From Anticarsia gemmatalis (Eukaryota; Arthropoda; Insecta; Lepidoptera; Erebidae): a DNA stretch of 64,000 nucleotides. The stretch is taken from the NCBI RefSeq assembly GCF_050436995.1, contig NC_134765.1, forward strand, positions 7,777,501-7,841,500. The letters run 5' to 3'. This document shows positions 1 to 13,173 of this stretch, piece after piece. A program made the translations under genes and the position numbers. Each line of letters starts with the position of its first letter. Position 1 is the stretch's first letter. Under the pieces are notes generated by a model that searched no databases, was not told the DNA's origin, and saw only the letters and a program-made list of their open reading frames with translations.

Positions 1-1160
1 TTCTTATAATAATATGTTATTAGATTTATATGATGGGGCTTCATTTTGAGGTTATTGAATTAAGGAACGTTGTCGGCGAAGACCTATCAAATATTATAAA
101 GCTTATTTTTTCCCTGTAGCTTTTTGCATTTGTTGACATTATACTCAAACATTTTTCTTAATTCTCACAAAAAGTTAAATCTAATTTACAACATCCCACT
201 ACGGTACTCTTGAACAGAAATTAAATAATAAATTTCGTTGAAAATATGACGGGGAAAGGATTTTAAAATGTCTCAGCTGTTGCAAAAAGTAATAATGTTC
301 TTGTTTTATTATATTAATAAAAGATGTAAGAACTCCTGCGGCCAAATAAACTTGGAGTAACAACGTTGAAGAGTTAGCGCGAACTGTCACTGGAGGGAGA
401 TTGAATTAGCTACGTCTCTCCCATCTTGCTTTTTGTAGGAACAGTATAATTTGACGAATTCCGACCAAGTTCACTCGTACTTTTGGTGACACGACATTGT
501 AAAACTTGTGCAGGTTGCAAAATCACGTAAAAACTTGCAAACGAGTTCTTATTTGGTACTGGAGTGACAGAAAAAAATGGCTTCCATTCGCCAAATTTCT
601 TAGACGAAGTTCAGACTTTTGCTGCATTGAATTATTTTGAAAGAGAAGTATGTTCAAGTCTAAAGTTAGGTCTTGAATCAAAAGTTTGTGGAATTTGATT
701 CCATAAATTTTAATGTGCTAATGACAGTTCTTTTAGAACTAGAGATTTTATCTATTTTCTAGTGGAATAAAAATATCGAAATTGGATAGACAGAATTTTT
801 TATTAAAGTCACTCGACAATTCACGTCTCTTAAGTAAATCATTCGCCTAAATGCCGATAATATCAAATAAAATAAAGAAAATGTGTTTCGTTAATAATAA
901 ATTGTTTTTACCAAATTCAATTTTGTACTAATATCTGAGCTTATACACAGTAAACAAGTTAACCCAGCAAATATATTTGATTAAATAAGTTCTCCACTCT
1001 ATGTAACTTTGTAAGAGAAATAGTGTAATATTTTATACTCGTTATATTTTCAACAGAATGAGCATATAAAACATTTATGTAAAGACATTATTCTTGTGAA
1101 AAAGAAATAGTTTTTCAAATATGTTGAGAAGAATATGAGAGATATGGTTATAATTCATAG
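1..1160. other. No recognised feature
   Basis: AT-rich, many stops in all frames; short ORFs without family motifs. I see nothing assignable here. Confidence 0.5.
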
Positions 1161-1167
1161 GTGTCCT

Positions 1168-1275
1168 GCCAGCATTCTGAGAACGTTCTTGATGGACAAA
1201 CGATATGGAGGAGAACTACGACGCGTAGCGCGCCTCTCATCTTTTTTTATTGCTTTTTTTTTATCTATTTGTATA
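1168..1275 (+). repeat. Interspersed repeat family H, copy
   Basis: CATTCTGAGAACGTTCTTGA ... GGAGGAGAACTACGACGCGT AGCGCGC then T-rich. Matches 49012-49095. Confidence 0.6.
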
Positions 1276-2308
1276 GTTATATCTATAGTAGATTTAGCTC
1301 ATTTTGAATGTTGTCAATAATTTTATATACCTTATTAGGAAAGTAATTTCGTTCGATAAAGACGTGATTAAGGAATAAGTTGATGTAAACCGGCGAATAA
1401 CAACACTTAAGATGGGATTAAGGTAAAAATTATGAAATTTAATAGTTTAGGACATGAAGGATTATTCTCAAAACTAAAACTGTCTTTCATTTCCACAAGA
1501 AAAATGAAATGATTTCCCGAACAACGAAAATATACATTACAAAATAAGAGTCATTAACAAGACATTAATACATTCAGAATTTATATAAGTTCATATTAAA
1601 GTTGTAAAGCGGAGGTCTAATCGATAGGCTTTGTGCAGGCCGCCACAAACTCGGTCAGTTAATTCAGTCTGCGGCTACCTGCCGCTGACTGCGCTACATT
1701 TGGTGTAATTCAACAGCTTTGCTGTGTTTATTTGACAACCTATTGACTTTGATTGTTATATTTGGGTCGTTTGTGGGATTGTTCGGTTTTAGATTATGTT
1801 TAGACATGGAAGTAACCAATCAGTGTTCTAGTACTGTTAAATAACGTACTTATAAAGATTTATACTATAGATTTTTTAGTATGCAATATATTTGATTGTG
1901 AGGTTGATTTTCACAATCTATATTCAGAAAAGCCTGTTTATTAAAAGTTTTTGTTTTATACTTCTTAACAAAGCAACTGTTTTGATTTTTTTACACTTAT
2001 TTTTTTATCGTATAACTATAAAATTGGCTACCTAAGTCTCGGATTATCGAATCCTAGGTAAAACTACATTTAGCCAACCTAGAATTTTCAAGAATTCTAG
2101 CTCTCAAGACAATACGGTATTGTTAAACACCCGCGAATTCTGCATAAAATATTGCGATTTTGTATCTATCTCTTAGCTCATCACTTGAAGGAGGAGAAAT
2201 TAAAACAGATAAGCTGTCAGCCTGAGACCTAGAGATTTGCGGTTGAGGGTACAGTCAGCTCCAAAAATAGCTGAACAACTTCATATTTTCAAAACCTCTG
2301 TGTTACGT

Positions 2309-2530
2309 ATCTATCTGTACTAATATTATAAAGCTGAAGAGTTTGTTTGTTTGTTTGAACGCGCTAATCTCAGGAGCTACTGGTCCGATTTGAAAAAAAT
2401 ATTTCAGTGTTAGATAGCCTATTTATCGAAGAAGGCTATAGGCTATATATCATCACGCTACGACCAATAGTAGCAGAGTACCAGTAAAAAATCTTATGTG
2501 ACGCAAGCGGAGTTGCGCGGGTCAGCTAGT
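2309..2530 (-). mobile_element. RTE-like SINE/LINE-tail family R, copy
   Basis: Family reads ACTAGCTGACCCGCGCAAC ... CAAACAAACAAACTCTTCAG ... TAATATTAGTATAGAT. Here in reverse and shortened internally. The ending on a TAATATTAGTATAGAT repeat is typical of RTE-driven retroposons. Confidence 0.75.
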
Positions 2531-3617
2531 AATAAATAACTGATCAAAATCAGGCAGAATGAGTTAGAATTAAACATTTCAATCAATGGCAAATGTTCTT
2601 TTTTTTGGAATAATGTGCACACTTTAGTGTATAGGGTTTCAAAAGATTGAGTATGATCAGCTACTTTTGGAGCTGACTGTAGTACCACTATAATGTCGTT
2701 TGTAGAAATTCGAGAAATCCATTCTATGTTGTGTCCAGAATAATAATTCGGTGCTATTGTACGAGACGAAGATATAATTTTATTTGTTTCGGGAGCAATG
2801 GAATGCGTGGGCGATGAGTCACATGTGAATGTGGGAATTAAATATGTGGTGGGAATTGAGACTTGCCTGTTAGGTATTATCAAATGGAAAGAAAAAATAT
2901 AATGTTCTCGTTAATTCTAGTAGTGTTCTAGTTGTTAAATTATAAAAATGGAAGACTTGGTATTCGAACTTTTGACCTGTAGCATGCAGTAGACTGCACT
3001 GCACGCTGCATTCGATATTCTATCACTTGTTTATTCAGGTATCTACTGTACTTATATTATGTATATACAAAAAATGGTTATAATGTATAAGCTTATAGAT
3101 CTTTTTAGAACTATGGCATACATTTGCTACATTTTTTAAACCTATCTAAAAATGTATACAGTAGCAAGATCATTGACTTTCAGTACAAACCAAGAACTCA
3201 TATATTTTCTTCTTTTAATATTTCGAGGCCGACATTCCCTGGTGCGTTTTTCGACGAAAAAAATATAAAATATCTACAAAGTTACAAAGCTGCAAATAAA
3301 CAACAGAACAGGACGAAGTAAAGCTTCTACTATTAATTGGGTTCTAGGAATGGTCAAACCATTTCGAGAACCGTTGGCAGTGCAACTCTTTACTAAACTT
3401 GGACTAAAAGCGACTAGTTTGTTTGTCCACAAAGGATCTATGTGCAGGTAGAAATTCATCTCAGGTACGAATTGAAATATCTAGCTTAATAGCAGAACTA
3501 GTTTCTACCTTTGGTACAGTTACTCTGTATTGAATACAGCTTGAAGCGATATATTTATGATAACACACACCGGCACGATGGTGTGCCAGAAAATTGTGAA
3601 AATAGGTAATTATTTTG

Positions 3618-3782
3618 TCGTAGCGCGCTTCTCTACAATCGGTACTAGCGAGTATCGAGAGTTTGACATTTAAAAAGTACAGCAAAAATAGTTCGTGCGG
3701 TGACTGCTGGAAACGCTGACTTGACTTTTTCATACAATTTTTTTCGATAGCTAACCGGTTGTTGGTAGTAGTAGAAAATACA
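3618..3782 (+). mobile_element. TIR-MITE family M1, copy
   Basis: About 165-180 bp family with deduced consensus termini TGTAGCGCGATTCTCTAC / GTAGAGAATCGCGCTACA and an interior reading ...GTATCGAGAGTTTGACATTT...GATAGCTAGCCGGTTGTCGAT.... This copy is diverged at its right end. Confidence 0.7.
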
Positions 3783-6062
3783 ACGTCTTGTTCTTTTTGA
3801 AACGGAATATGATAGGGAAACGAAACACAGTACTACTAATTAGAGCTTACACGATGTTTATTAGTACAAAAACAGTAACATATAACATGTACCTATTATA
3901 AACGCTTAAATAAAATATTTCAAAAGACAATGCCTACATTCAAACAATTTCACAGCAGAGTTTCGTCTATAAAACTTTCTTGAATTCAACAGGAAGCCAT
4001 AAAGGGTCTCATATTATAATTTGTCAGGCCCTCGTCGCCTATAATAAATAGACGGAGGTTTTACAACTTGTTTCATAAATCACGCCGAGACTACAGGTCG
4101 CCTTTGACGCCTGATTTTATATATTTTATTTGGGTTGTGGTAAGTATGACAAATGTATTATCACGTATGTCGTAAATCATGGGATGAGACAAATTTGTTT
4201 ATATTGCGATTCTGGAAAATTCCGCTAGTTTCGGAACTATTTTTACGTGTAATATTGCGACACTGAATCGTTTAGAGGCTTTATTAAAATTTACTTTTAT
4301 ATTAATGCTAGCTAATAGCTTCATTGTGCATGTTAATGATATTATAATGTGATAAAGTTTATTTGCATTAGGTAATTAAAAAAAAAATACGCCCCATTAA
4401 CAAACAAAAGCGAATCGTCACAAAACTAGGATGATGTACTGTCATCTAAACGCATATATAAATAACTAGTTGTAATAGTATTCCATTACAACTAGTCTAA
4501 TAAATTCCTTCCAAGCTATAGTAATTTTACGACTTCAGAAACTGTTACAACACAAGAAAGAAATACCGTAAACGAAAACCTGACAATACGCCAGATCATA
4601 ACTTAGATATCAGAGCGGAAAATGCTCACATGAATATAAAAAATACCAATATAACTTAGTTATGAGCCAACTTAACTGCTAATAACAGTAACGACGAACT
4701 GTTTGAGCCCAATAAAACTGTTAATGAGGTAATAAGTGAGAGCCTACATACCTACGGGCTCTCGGAGCCTCATAAAGGATAATGAAATTCTTTATTAACA
4801 GCGCTACATAAAAAGATGTGACGTGTTATTATTTCGCCTTTTAGTGGGTGCTAACGACGTATTTATTCATAGGTTTGTATCTAAGAGAAATATTAATCTT
4901 GTTGTGCTTTGTAGATTTCTTTGTTGTGGTTTGTGTTTAACCAAGAGCCAAAGTTGTTTAAGCTAACCAACCGCAAAGCTTAAGAGCAGCTGCTGCTATA
5001 AAAACAGTGTTATTCGAAATTTTGAATGTTTTAAAGTGTACAGAAATTCTTAAAAGAAGTATATGTGACTCTGATGGCCTGTCAGAAATGAGGCAATGAA
5101 TTTTCATCACAGATATTTTAGGGTATAAACGCTATCATGCGAAATTCCGATACAAAGGTTTCGGTATCGGATTTTTGTGATAGCACGTATTTAGCCGCGT
5201 TTTTCCAAAGTATTACGTTCACGAGTTATGAGTTTAATAAGGAAATGGAGAAGTATTTTCAATTAACACTCTCATTTGTATTCCAATGAAGTTTCATACG
5301 AACGGGAGCGCCAGTTTATTTCATACCGTTGTTTTATTTTTCGAATCAATCGTTAGCCGTCGTATTTTCACTTTTCTTGTTTCTTGATTACTGAAAAGGT
5401 TCTTTGTAATATTCTTTTGTTCTGATCTTTCTTTTCGGTTAATATTTTTCATTAACTTTATTACTGTTTTGGGCATTGAGTTGTCGATAGTAGTTTAGAA
5501 ATTCAACGAGTTTCGAAAAGTTCATTGGCCGTAAAGAAAATTAATTAACTTTCGTGAACTGTATCATACGAAAGATAAAGTTAACTAGTAATCTCTTTAA
5601 AAAATGCAATTAAGCCTCTTTTAAAACGACAAAAGTTATACTACATGTTTTCTAACCCTTATTAGTAATAGGTACCTAATAATTTAAAAGGTGAATCGTT
5701 TTCGAACTTTCAGTGCCTTCTTTTATAAAACACTTCTCCAGCCAGGTTTCTTTTAAATACGCAATATTTGTCCCCACCGTTAAAACGAACGGCGCTTAAT
5801 GACCTAATTATCATACTAATTAATTCCTTGAGCAGTCTTAGTGACGCCAGGACATCTTTCGAAGTAATTATTTTAATTTTATATGCTAATTTCATAATAA
5901 TAATATCACTTTAGGTTGATTTCATTGGTTGAAGTGCACCTTCTTGACCTCTCTTCATTATGATTATCTTTGGACTTTATATTTGATATCTTGAGGGCGA
6001 CAGAAATGTCCTATCTTGTTAAGAAAATTTGTCAAATCCATTAATTTACTAGAAGTGACCAG
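3783..6062. other. No recognised feature
   Basis: AT-rich non-coding sequence between two M1 MITE copies. No repeat shared with the rest of the window was found. Confidence 0.5.
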
Positions 6063-6227
6063 TAGCTCGATTCTTTACTACTATCGACTACCGACAACCA
6101 GCATCGAGAAATGTCAGCCGACTTGCTTAGCGCCTCTACCGGGCTCCGTAAGAACTATTTTGGCAGTACATTTTAAATGTCAAACTGTCGATACTCGACA
6201 TTATAGAGAATACAGAATTGCGCTACT
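6063..6227 (-). mobile_element. TIR-MITE family M1, copy
   Basis: Inverted relative to the 3618 copy; matches TACTATCGACTACCGACAAC at left and AATTGCGCTAC at right. Confidence 0.7.
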
Positions 6228-8208
6228 GAAGATGGACCGTACATGATTTAATATTGAATGCACGACTTAGTATTTATTGGTCGCTGAAATTGCTAAAGCG
6301 ACCGATACACTATTCACTTGATTTGTAGTTGCGTTGGCAACTGTTGTATCGTTTAAGCGCCGGTAGTGTAAACGACAATTGGGAATTCAGTTGTTGAGGC
6401 AACAAGATCCATTGGATTATGCCTTTGGAGACTACTAATGTATATTATTGAATAAATTTACGGTATATCGTACTCAAAACTCTTAAATTGTGGATTTGTA
6501 GAAATTATATCGCACTAAATTAAACCCGTAAAGTCGTCGGAGTGGAATGATTTTCCAATCAAAAACTCAACAAACCTTCGAATTTAATAGTATTAACTAA
6601 GATAATACTGTTATAATACACGAACTCTTTAGCGCATTTTGGAACGTAAGTAAAACGGACGTGACACAGATGTCGGTTATCGACGTAACTAGATACAAAT
6701 CAGGGGTCAACAACCTTTAACGCGGTGATCAGCAAAACACGATAGTTCCGACCTATATAAACTCAGAGTTTATACAGTCATTCGCGAAAGTTTTGTCTTC
6801 AGGGGACCCTCTTCCGTGAATTACAGACGTGACCGTTTGAAAACTTGGAGAACGGGGCTAAACAGTTTGATGCAATGTTTTCCCTTAAGGAGTGACCTGA
6901 ACTCGTTGGCTTAACAACTAAGGAAGTGAGCAACAGGTGTTTATGATCTTAAAGAAATGGAAGGATAGTATGTTTTGTTAAAGTTTGGTCCTTTGATATT
7001 AGTTTTATGGGTTGTAGTTTTAAAGTTTGGTATTGTAGATTATGGGTGAACTCTAAGTAACGTGCGTTAAAAGTATCCTCGATGGTATTGGTCATTTCAC
7101 GTATAGACCGTTGCAAATTTGTTCTTCTGTCAGAGTTATGTTTGCTGCCACGGATTCTAACACTTCCAGTCTACAACTAATTGTTTTGAAACAAAAAAAA
7201 AAGAACACAGCACTACCCAAGCTGGAATTTGAAAATAACACTATGGCAGATCTAAAGATTTAAAAAAAAAATTTTTTTCACTTCTAGAAAATTATATTTC
7301 CCTAAAACATGAAAATTTGTAGAGACTATAGCTATAAGAGGGCTAACAAACGACTTTTAATTATGTTAGTAAAACAAATATTTGCTAATCTACCCTCCTG
7401 CGGTCGGCTACTTATCTTTATAGAGTTTTAAGGCCTCATAATTGAATGGCTGTAATTTTCTAATGGATTTAGTACATAATAGTTTTTTATGTTTGTAAGA
7501 GAACCTCAATTTCAAGATTGTCATAAATATATTGACAATACATAATAATATTCATACATTTATTATTAAAAATTAAATATTGGAAAATAACTAATCATGT
7601 CATTTTTTTTACTATTGTTGACATTTTGGCAACGTTTATCTTATAATTTTATCTTAAACTAACTTCCATACGAAAATTGAGGATTTTAGATGACAGAGGC
7701 GCAAGTAATTCTTAAGTACCCTTTTGAAAAATACTTGCAAGAATACATACATATTCTGCAAAGGATTGACCTAAATTTTCCAGACGTACCAAACCTTTTA
7801 ATATTCGTCATCTACATCACTTAACCTAAAAAATACGCGTAGTACATTAACATATTGTCAAGTTATTTGATCGATCCTAATGTGTGGCAATAAATCACTG
7901 TGACTGTCGCAGGTCCTGGGGTTATGGACCCCTGTGATATATCGGCGTCTTCCCACGATCCATTACTTACAAGGTGCCTTGATTGAATACCATACTGTTT
8001 TAATTAAAGTGCTCGATTTATTGGTTTTTGTGTATTTCTGAGGTTGTGTGAGATCGATAGGTTATTTTTTTGTAACCGAAGACGTAGGCAATGGTGTATG
8101 TAATAGTCCCACGAGGTAGCGAGTCTTTTAACACACTACAAATTCTTCAAAAGGTTATACAATACTTAAAGATTAAGATGTTTTCTTTTTCTTGCAATAT
8201 ATTGTGCA
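6228..8208. other. No recognised feature
   Basis: AT-rich non-coding sequence between a MITE and an RTE-like copy; only homopolymer A/T runs (7190-7280) stand out. Confidence 0.5.
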
Positions 8209-8481
8209 CTAGCTGACCTGCGCAACTTCGCTTGCGTCACATAAGAGAGAATGGGTCAAGATTTCCCCCGTTTTTGTTACATTTTTTATTGCTACTCTGC
8301 TCCTATTAATCGTAGCGTGATGATATATAGCCTGTAGCCTTCCTCGATAATTGAACTATCTAACGCTTAAAGAATTTTTAGAATCGGACCGGTAGTTCCT
8401 GAGATTAGCGCGTTCAAACAAACAAACAAACCAACTCTTCAGCTTCATAATATTAGTATAGATTATAATATTAGTATAGAT
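8209..8481 (+). mobile_element. RTE-like family R, copy with doubled tail
   Basis: Full-length; the terminal unit TATAATATTAGTATAGAT is present twice in tandem (8446-8481), as expected for a tail repeat copied during retroposition. Confidence 0.8.
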
Positions 8482-9164
8482 AATTATGTCAGCAGTTTTG
8501 AAGCAATGCATGAAAATTAATTGCAACAAAACTGTATGAGCATCATTAAAGAAACGATCCGAACTATTTTTTAGAGACAGCTGTGACTGTTAAATAACAA
8601 CACATTTATATTAATTTCACAAAAATGTATGCTGTATGCTGCAACTGTAAAAAAATCACGCTTATTTCGACTTGCAAGCTCAGCTGAACTTAAAAAAAAA
8701 CAGTTTATTAAAACAACTGCTAATTAGTAAAATAATATTGTTCCTACTTTGTTTTAATGAACAGTATCCATGTACCGAGTAATAAGTGTGACGTCAGAGG
8801 TTAGCTCTTTGTGCTTGTAGTCCAATTAACGCTGTACCAAACTAAATAAAATTTTGGTTGCAATTATTGTTGGGAGGACTGCAGCATACCTACTGTGTTG
8901 GAAATGCAATGCTGTGTCGATTTAAATTGTTCTTTGCTAATCAAATAAACTCCAAATTTTTACATGATTTTAAATTAGACGCATGTGATTTTTAAGAACA
9001 TGAAATAATTTAGATTTTTTGTATTTGAAATTATTTATTCCTTTCAAACTATTTCTTTTCACTACACTATGAAATATATATCATGTTATGCCTAGAGAGT
9101 AAAAATGTATTAATCAAGCTGTTGTATTAAAAATATTGATGACTACATTATGTACAAAACAAAT

Positions 9165-9340
9165 TTTAGGCATGCAAGGTTTCCTCTCGATGTTTTCCTT
9201 CGCCGTTAGAGCAAGTGATAATTATTTCTTATACCCACATAACTTCGAAAAGTCATTGGTGTGTTGCCTCGGATTCCAACCTGTGATCACTTTCGTGGTT
9301 CTAGCTTAAACCACTCGGCTATCACTGCTGAGTTAATATT
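9165..9340 (-). mobile_element. tRNA-headed SINE family S3, copy
   Basis: Reverse complement of the 14603 family: GTCATTGGTGTGTTGCC and CCACTCGGCTATCACTGCTG. Confidence 0.7.
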
Positions 9341-9715
9341 TATGACAACAAAACTACAACACATTATTATAAGCTCATTAAACACAGTTTAAACAACTGC
9401 ATTCGCTCTCATATCACTAAACCGTAATGTAAAATCATGCGATTGTGTTCACATATTGTGCATTTGTGGTTCCGTATTATCCATTCTAGACCGATAGCGC
9501 AACTAATTGGGAAATTACTTGCCAATTACGCTGCATTAGGTTCGCTTGAGGGGATGTTAAATATGGCTTGCTGTATAACATAGTTTATAAGCTTTGTTTT
9601 GATTGTTTAAATGTTGGTTTTATGCTATTAGGTTGGTTATATTGTATACTGACTCTAAAATGCGTTATAGTAAAAACGTAATTTGATCATGTCTAGGTTT
9701 ATAGTTATTTTTTTT

Positions 9716-9902
9716 TTACAACTCCCGCGCTAAGAGTTGCTCTGGTGTTGCGAGGACTTTTACAACCAACGGACACAGAGTACAACCAGACCCGAAACAA
9801 CTATTTGTGGATCGCATAAATAAATATCCCGTGTGTGAATGAAACGCACGACCTCCCGACGGAATGGTAATAGTGAGATGATCACCTTAACCATTGCGCC
9901 AT
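9716..9902 (-). mobile_element. tRNA-headed SINE family S2, copy
   Basis: Shares CGGACACAGAGTACAACCAG and ACCCGAAA.AACTATTTGTG with 39703-39890; minus strand begins GGCGCAATGGTTAAGGTGAT (A box). Confidence 0.7.
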
Positions 9903-10736
9903 AAAGGCCGTCATTATCTGTGACGTAAATTTTATCAAAATCAGGTTAGTGATTTAGCGGTAAAAACGTAACAGGCAAATTCTTTATACAATATTAAATA
10001 TTTAGATTGTAGTTTTATCTTATTGTTTAACATTATAACTATTTAGGAGCTTAAAGTCAGGTATATAAATTAAGCCTATAATATTTTAAGCTAAGTCAGT
10101 CAACTTGCGAGGTTATTGACCTTCAGCTTTATATTGGTACTGAAATAAATCGTCAAAGCTCGATTTCAAATTTGAAGTCTTTTGATACGAGAATCTCTGA
10201 AGAGCCTTGCCGATTCAGTAATTAGAAAATGTCGATCAAAACTATTTAGATCACAAGATTTGTCTTATCCCTTCTACCCACTCATTAAAATACGATAAAT
10301 CTACACGATAAATGAAAATCAAAGTGAAAGATTTCAAGCAAAACTATAAATAGATTTTTAATATAAGTAGATTCTCAGTGTTTTAAGTACTTACTAAAAT
10401 TACTCCTCAGTCTTCACCTACGGGCACAGCAGGCGTTATTATGTATAAATGTACTAATACATCCCAAGGTATCGGATCAGGCCGTCAAAGTCCAGACAAA
10501 ATAACGCCCATTGCCTCTTTAAAAACTTTTTAACATTTCATTGTTCCTATTATTTGGCGCGGCTGAAACAATTTCTCTTCTTTCTGTCCGACTGAAAAGT
10601 TTCACGGTAAAATATCGAAAAAACCATATATTTGCATTGCTATTGCTCTTATGGGTAAAATTATGTTCTGCCTAATGGACACCGTCTGAACTGGAGAAAA
10701 ATGTTATTAATGATTTATTTTTTTAAGAAATATAGG

Positions 10737-10918
10737 TGATTTTTTACTACTTTTGACTATTGACAACTGGCTAGCTATTGATAAATGTTGTATAAAAAAT
10801 TAATCAGTGCCTCTAGTGGGCGCCCCGTAGAAACTGCTTTTGAGTAAGTACATTTTAATTGTCAAACTCTCGATCCTCGATACTCGACTCAACTGTACAG
10901 ATTCGCGCTATTGTTGTA
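10737..10918 (-). mobile_element. TIR-MITE family M1, copy
   Basis: Contains CAACTGGCTAGCTATTGAT, GTCAAACTCTCGATCCTCGA and ends GATTCGCGCTA. It abuts the foldback element at 10927. Confidence 0.7.
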
Positions 10919-10926
10919 GTCAATTA

Positions 10927-12077
10927 AGATGCCATCAAAAACATTCTGTAAAAACTTCAAGTCTCGCCGTAAAAAGTTGTGAGATCTATATAATACCAAG
11001 TCGATTAATCTATTTAGTCTCTACTTAAAGGACCTTCTGTCTTAAGTTATTACGTATGTTATTATCATGCCAATTAAAAAAAATACCTTTAAATCAAATA
11101 GACCGACCTGGCCATCGCATGATTTAATTATTAGTATGTATCACACTAATCAGCACGACGAGAAGACAAGTTAATGCTCCTGAAATGTTAATGGCGAATT
11201 TGTGTTTTCTTGCGATGACCAAGTCGATCTATTTGTTTTAAAGGTATTTTTTTTAATTGGCATGATAATAACATACGTAATAACTTAAGACAGAAGGTCC
11301 TTTAAGTAGAGACTAAATAGATTAATCGACTTGGTATTATATAGATCTCACAACTTTTTACGGCGAGACTTGAAGTTTTTACAGAATGTTTTTGATGGCA
11401 TCTCACTTCTTTTTGTAGAACTAACATAAGTCCAATTTGTATGGAAAGACGTCTTTTTTTCATAATTCAACATATTTTCCTATGGGAATGTTGTTCAGTT
11501 TCATGGGCTAAACACCCTTACCCACCCTATACCCCCTCCCGTTATGCCTCATATAGTAGGTACCTATTTACACCTATTTATTTTATTTTCTACAGTAATA
11601 ATACTTCATTAATTGAAAATGTAACTTTGTAATCTTAAACATTTATATGGGATTACAAAGTTATTGTTGCAGTTAGTGTATTTAGAAAACTGGACCGAAA
11701 TTAAAAAATATTACATTTTTCCCATGATTAAGACACTAAACCCTATTTGTATTCTAAATTTTAAGCTTCTAAGTCTGCTAGAAGTACCTTAGACTTTTGA
11801 TGATCGGTGAGTCAGTGAGTCAGTGAATCAGTGAGTGACAAAATTCAAAATTTTAACAAGTTGTCATTCTTAAACCACTGGTTCAAATTGACTGAAATTT
11901 TAAATATACCGTGTTTATACAATGACTAATTAGTTGCTGAAAATCCAGGCTTCTTGTTTTATCCACAACGAAATTATATGGGTGTCAAAAATAGCCCGAA
12001 TTGCTTCGAGAAAAGGATGTTACGGCCGTGCCGCTTTTTTTTGCTCGACTTGCGGGGGCACTTCCGTGCCCCCAGAT
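10927..12077. mobile_element. Foldback / Helitron-like non-autonomous element, copy 1
   Basis: Starts with two 193-bp inverted arms (10927-11119 and 11211-11403) around a 91-bp spacer, followed by a 670-bp body and ending in a perfect 8-bp hairpin GGGGGCAC-TTCC-GTGCCCCC (12054-12073) plus AGAT. The body has four 8-bp units of GTGAGTCA type at 11807-11838. A second copy lies at 44177-45328. The terminal hairpin and lack of terminal inverted repeats over the whole unit suggest a Helitron-like end; I see no CTRR terminus. Its 3' end joins a partial copy of another repeat family. The small ORF at 11441-11632 is not a gene. Confidence 0.75.
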
Positions 12078-12150
12078 AACAGTCTTTAAGCCATGTCAAT
12101 GATTTTGCGAGCGGGTAGAACTTCGAAACTAGGTTGACCACTGTTACCTT
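12078..12150 (-). repeat. Interspersed repeat family G, fragment joined to the foldback element
   Basis: AACAGTCTTTAAGCCATGTC and ACTAGGTTGACCACTG match the 20645-20715 copy. Confidence 0.6.
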
Positions 12151-12900
12151 AATACGACATATTATGTGTGAGCGTTCCTCTGAATACTATTTTTACGGCT
12201 CAATTCTGATAGAGCTCAAAACGGAGAGTTCCCGATAGACCTATGCTTCATCAATTAGAAAGTCCACAACATTTATTAATTAACTGTATCAATCTCTTAT
12301 GAATCATTTGGTATCTGAACATTACAGTAAAACATTGTACGACATTGTTCAAAAAGTAAATTCGTGTTAATGATCCGTCCACATGTTACCCAAGTGGAAA
12401 TGAAGATAATGTGGAAATATTAAATTAATGACGATCCATTGGAACCGATAATTCGATAAATTGGTATTAATTCGAGGGTACAAACAACTTTTTAACTGAA
12501 AGAGGAAACGATATGTTCTGATTGCCTTCATTATCAGAATGGAGAAATTAATTAGACTTCCTGTTGAATTATCCATGAAGACTTAAATTTGTCACTTGTT
12601 TACAGCCTTGATTATTTTCAAATAGGGAAATCACACTCGTAAAAATGTCATCCAATATACTCATACTATGAATTGTTAAGCTCAGTGGTGGGTTTGTGAC
12701 AATGTAGAAATTAAAATTATAAAAAACTGAAACTTTATATTAAGCACACTCATTTAATCCTCAGGAAAATGTGTAAAATACTATATCGTATTCTATACTA
12801 ACATGTGTTTTTGACATTTAATAAAGAGTAGTTGATATTTTCATAATGACTTGACTGGTAGTCGTCTACCTACTCGTAGATTTTGCGTTTTTAAGGCTAG

Positions 12901-13030
12901 TTGTGCAATACTTGTAATCTGATCGCCACAAGCTCGATGCCGCGGGCAAAGCCGCCTGTGCTTGGCAGACGAACTGGCAACCGCAGCGATAACGGCCCAG
13001 CCTTTCTGGCACAATCGTTTTACCTAGAAT
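12901..13030. other. GC-rich island of unknown identity
   Basis: About 130 bases with clearly raised GC (GATGCCGCGGGCAAAGCCGC and GGCAACCGCAGCGATAACGG) in otherwise AT-rich DNA. Open in more than one frame on both strands, but no family signature or splice-bounded frame was recognised. Confidence 0.35.
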
Positions 13031-13173
13031 CGTATTTTAAACCTGAAAGGAAGAAATGCACTCGTCTATTTCGTATCTGTAGTAAAAAATATGCATGTTT
13101 AAAAAAAGATAACCAACTACAACTGCCAGTTATCCAGTTCTATGGAAATTTGTTTTTTGACTGCCTCGCGTAA

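Noticed and set aside
11441..11632. Similar 63-codon ORFs at 11441-11632 and 44682-44873 as a conserved gene pair
   Set aside because: Similarity comes from the two copies of the same foldback element; the non-coding flanks are equally similar and the peptide has no family motif.
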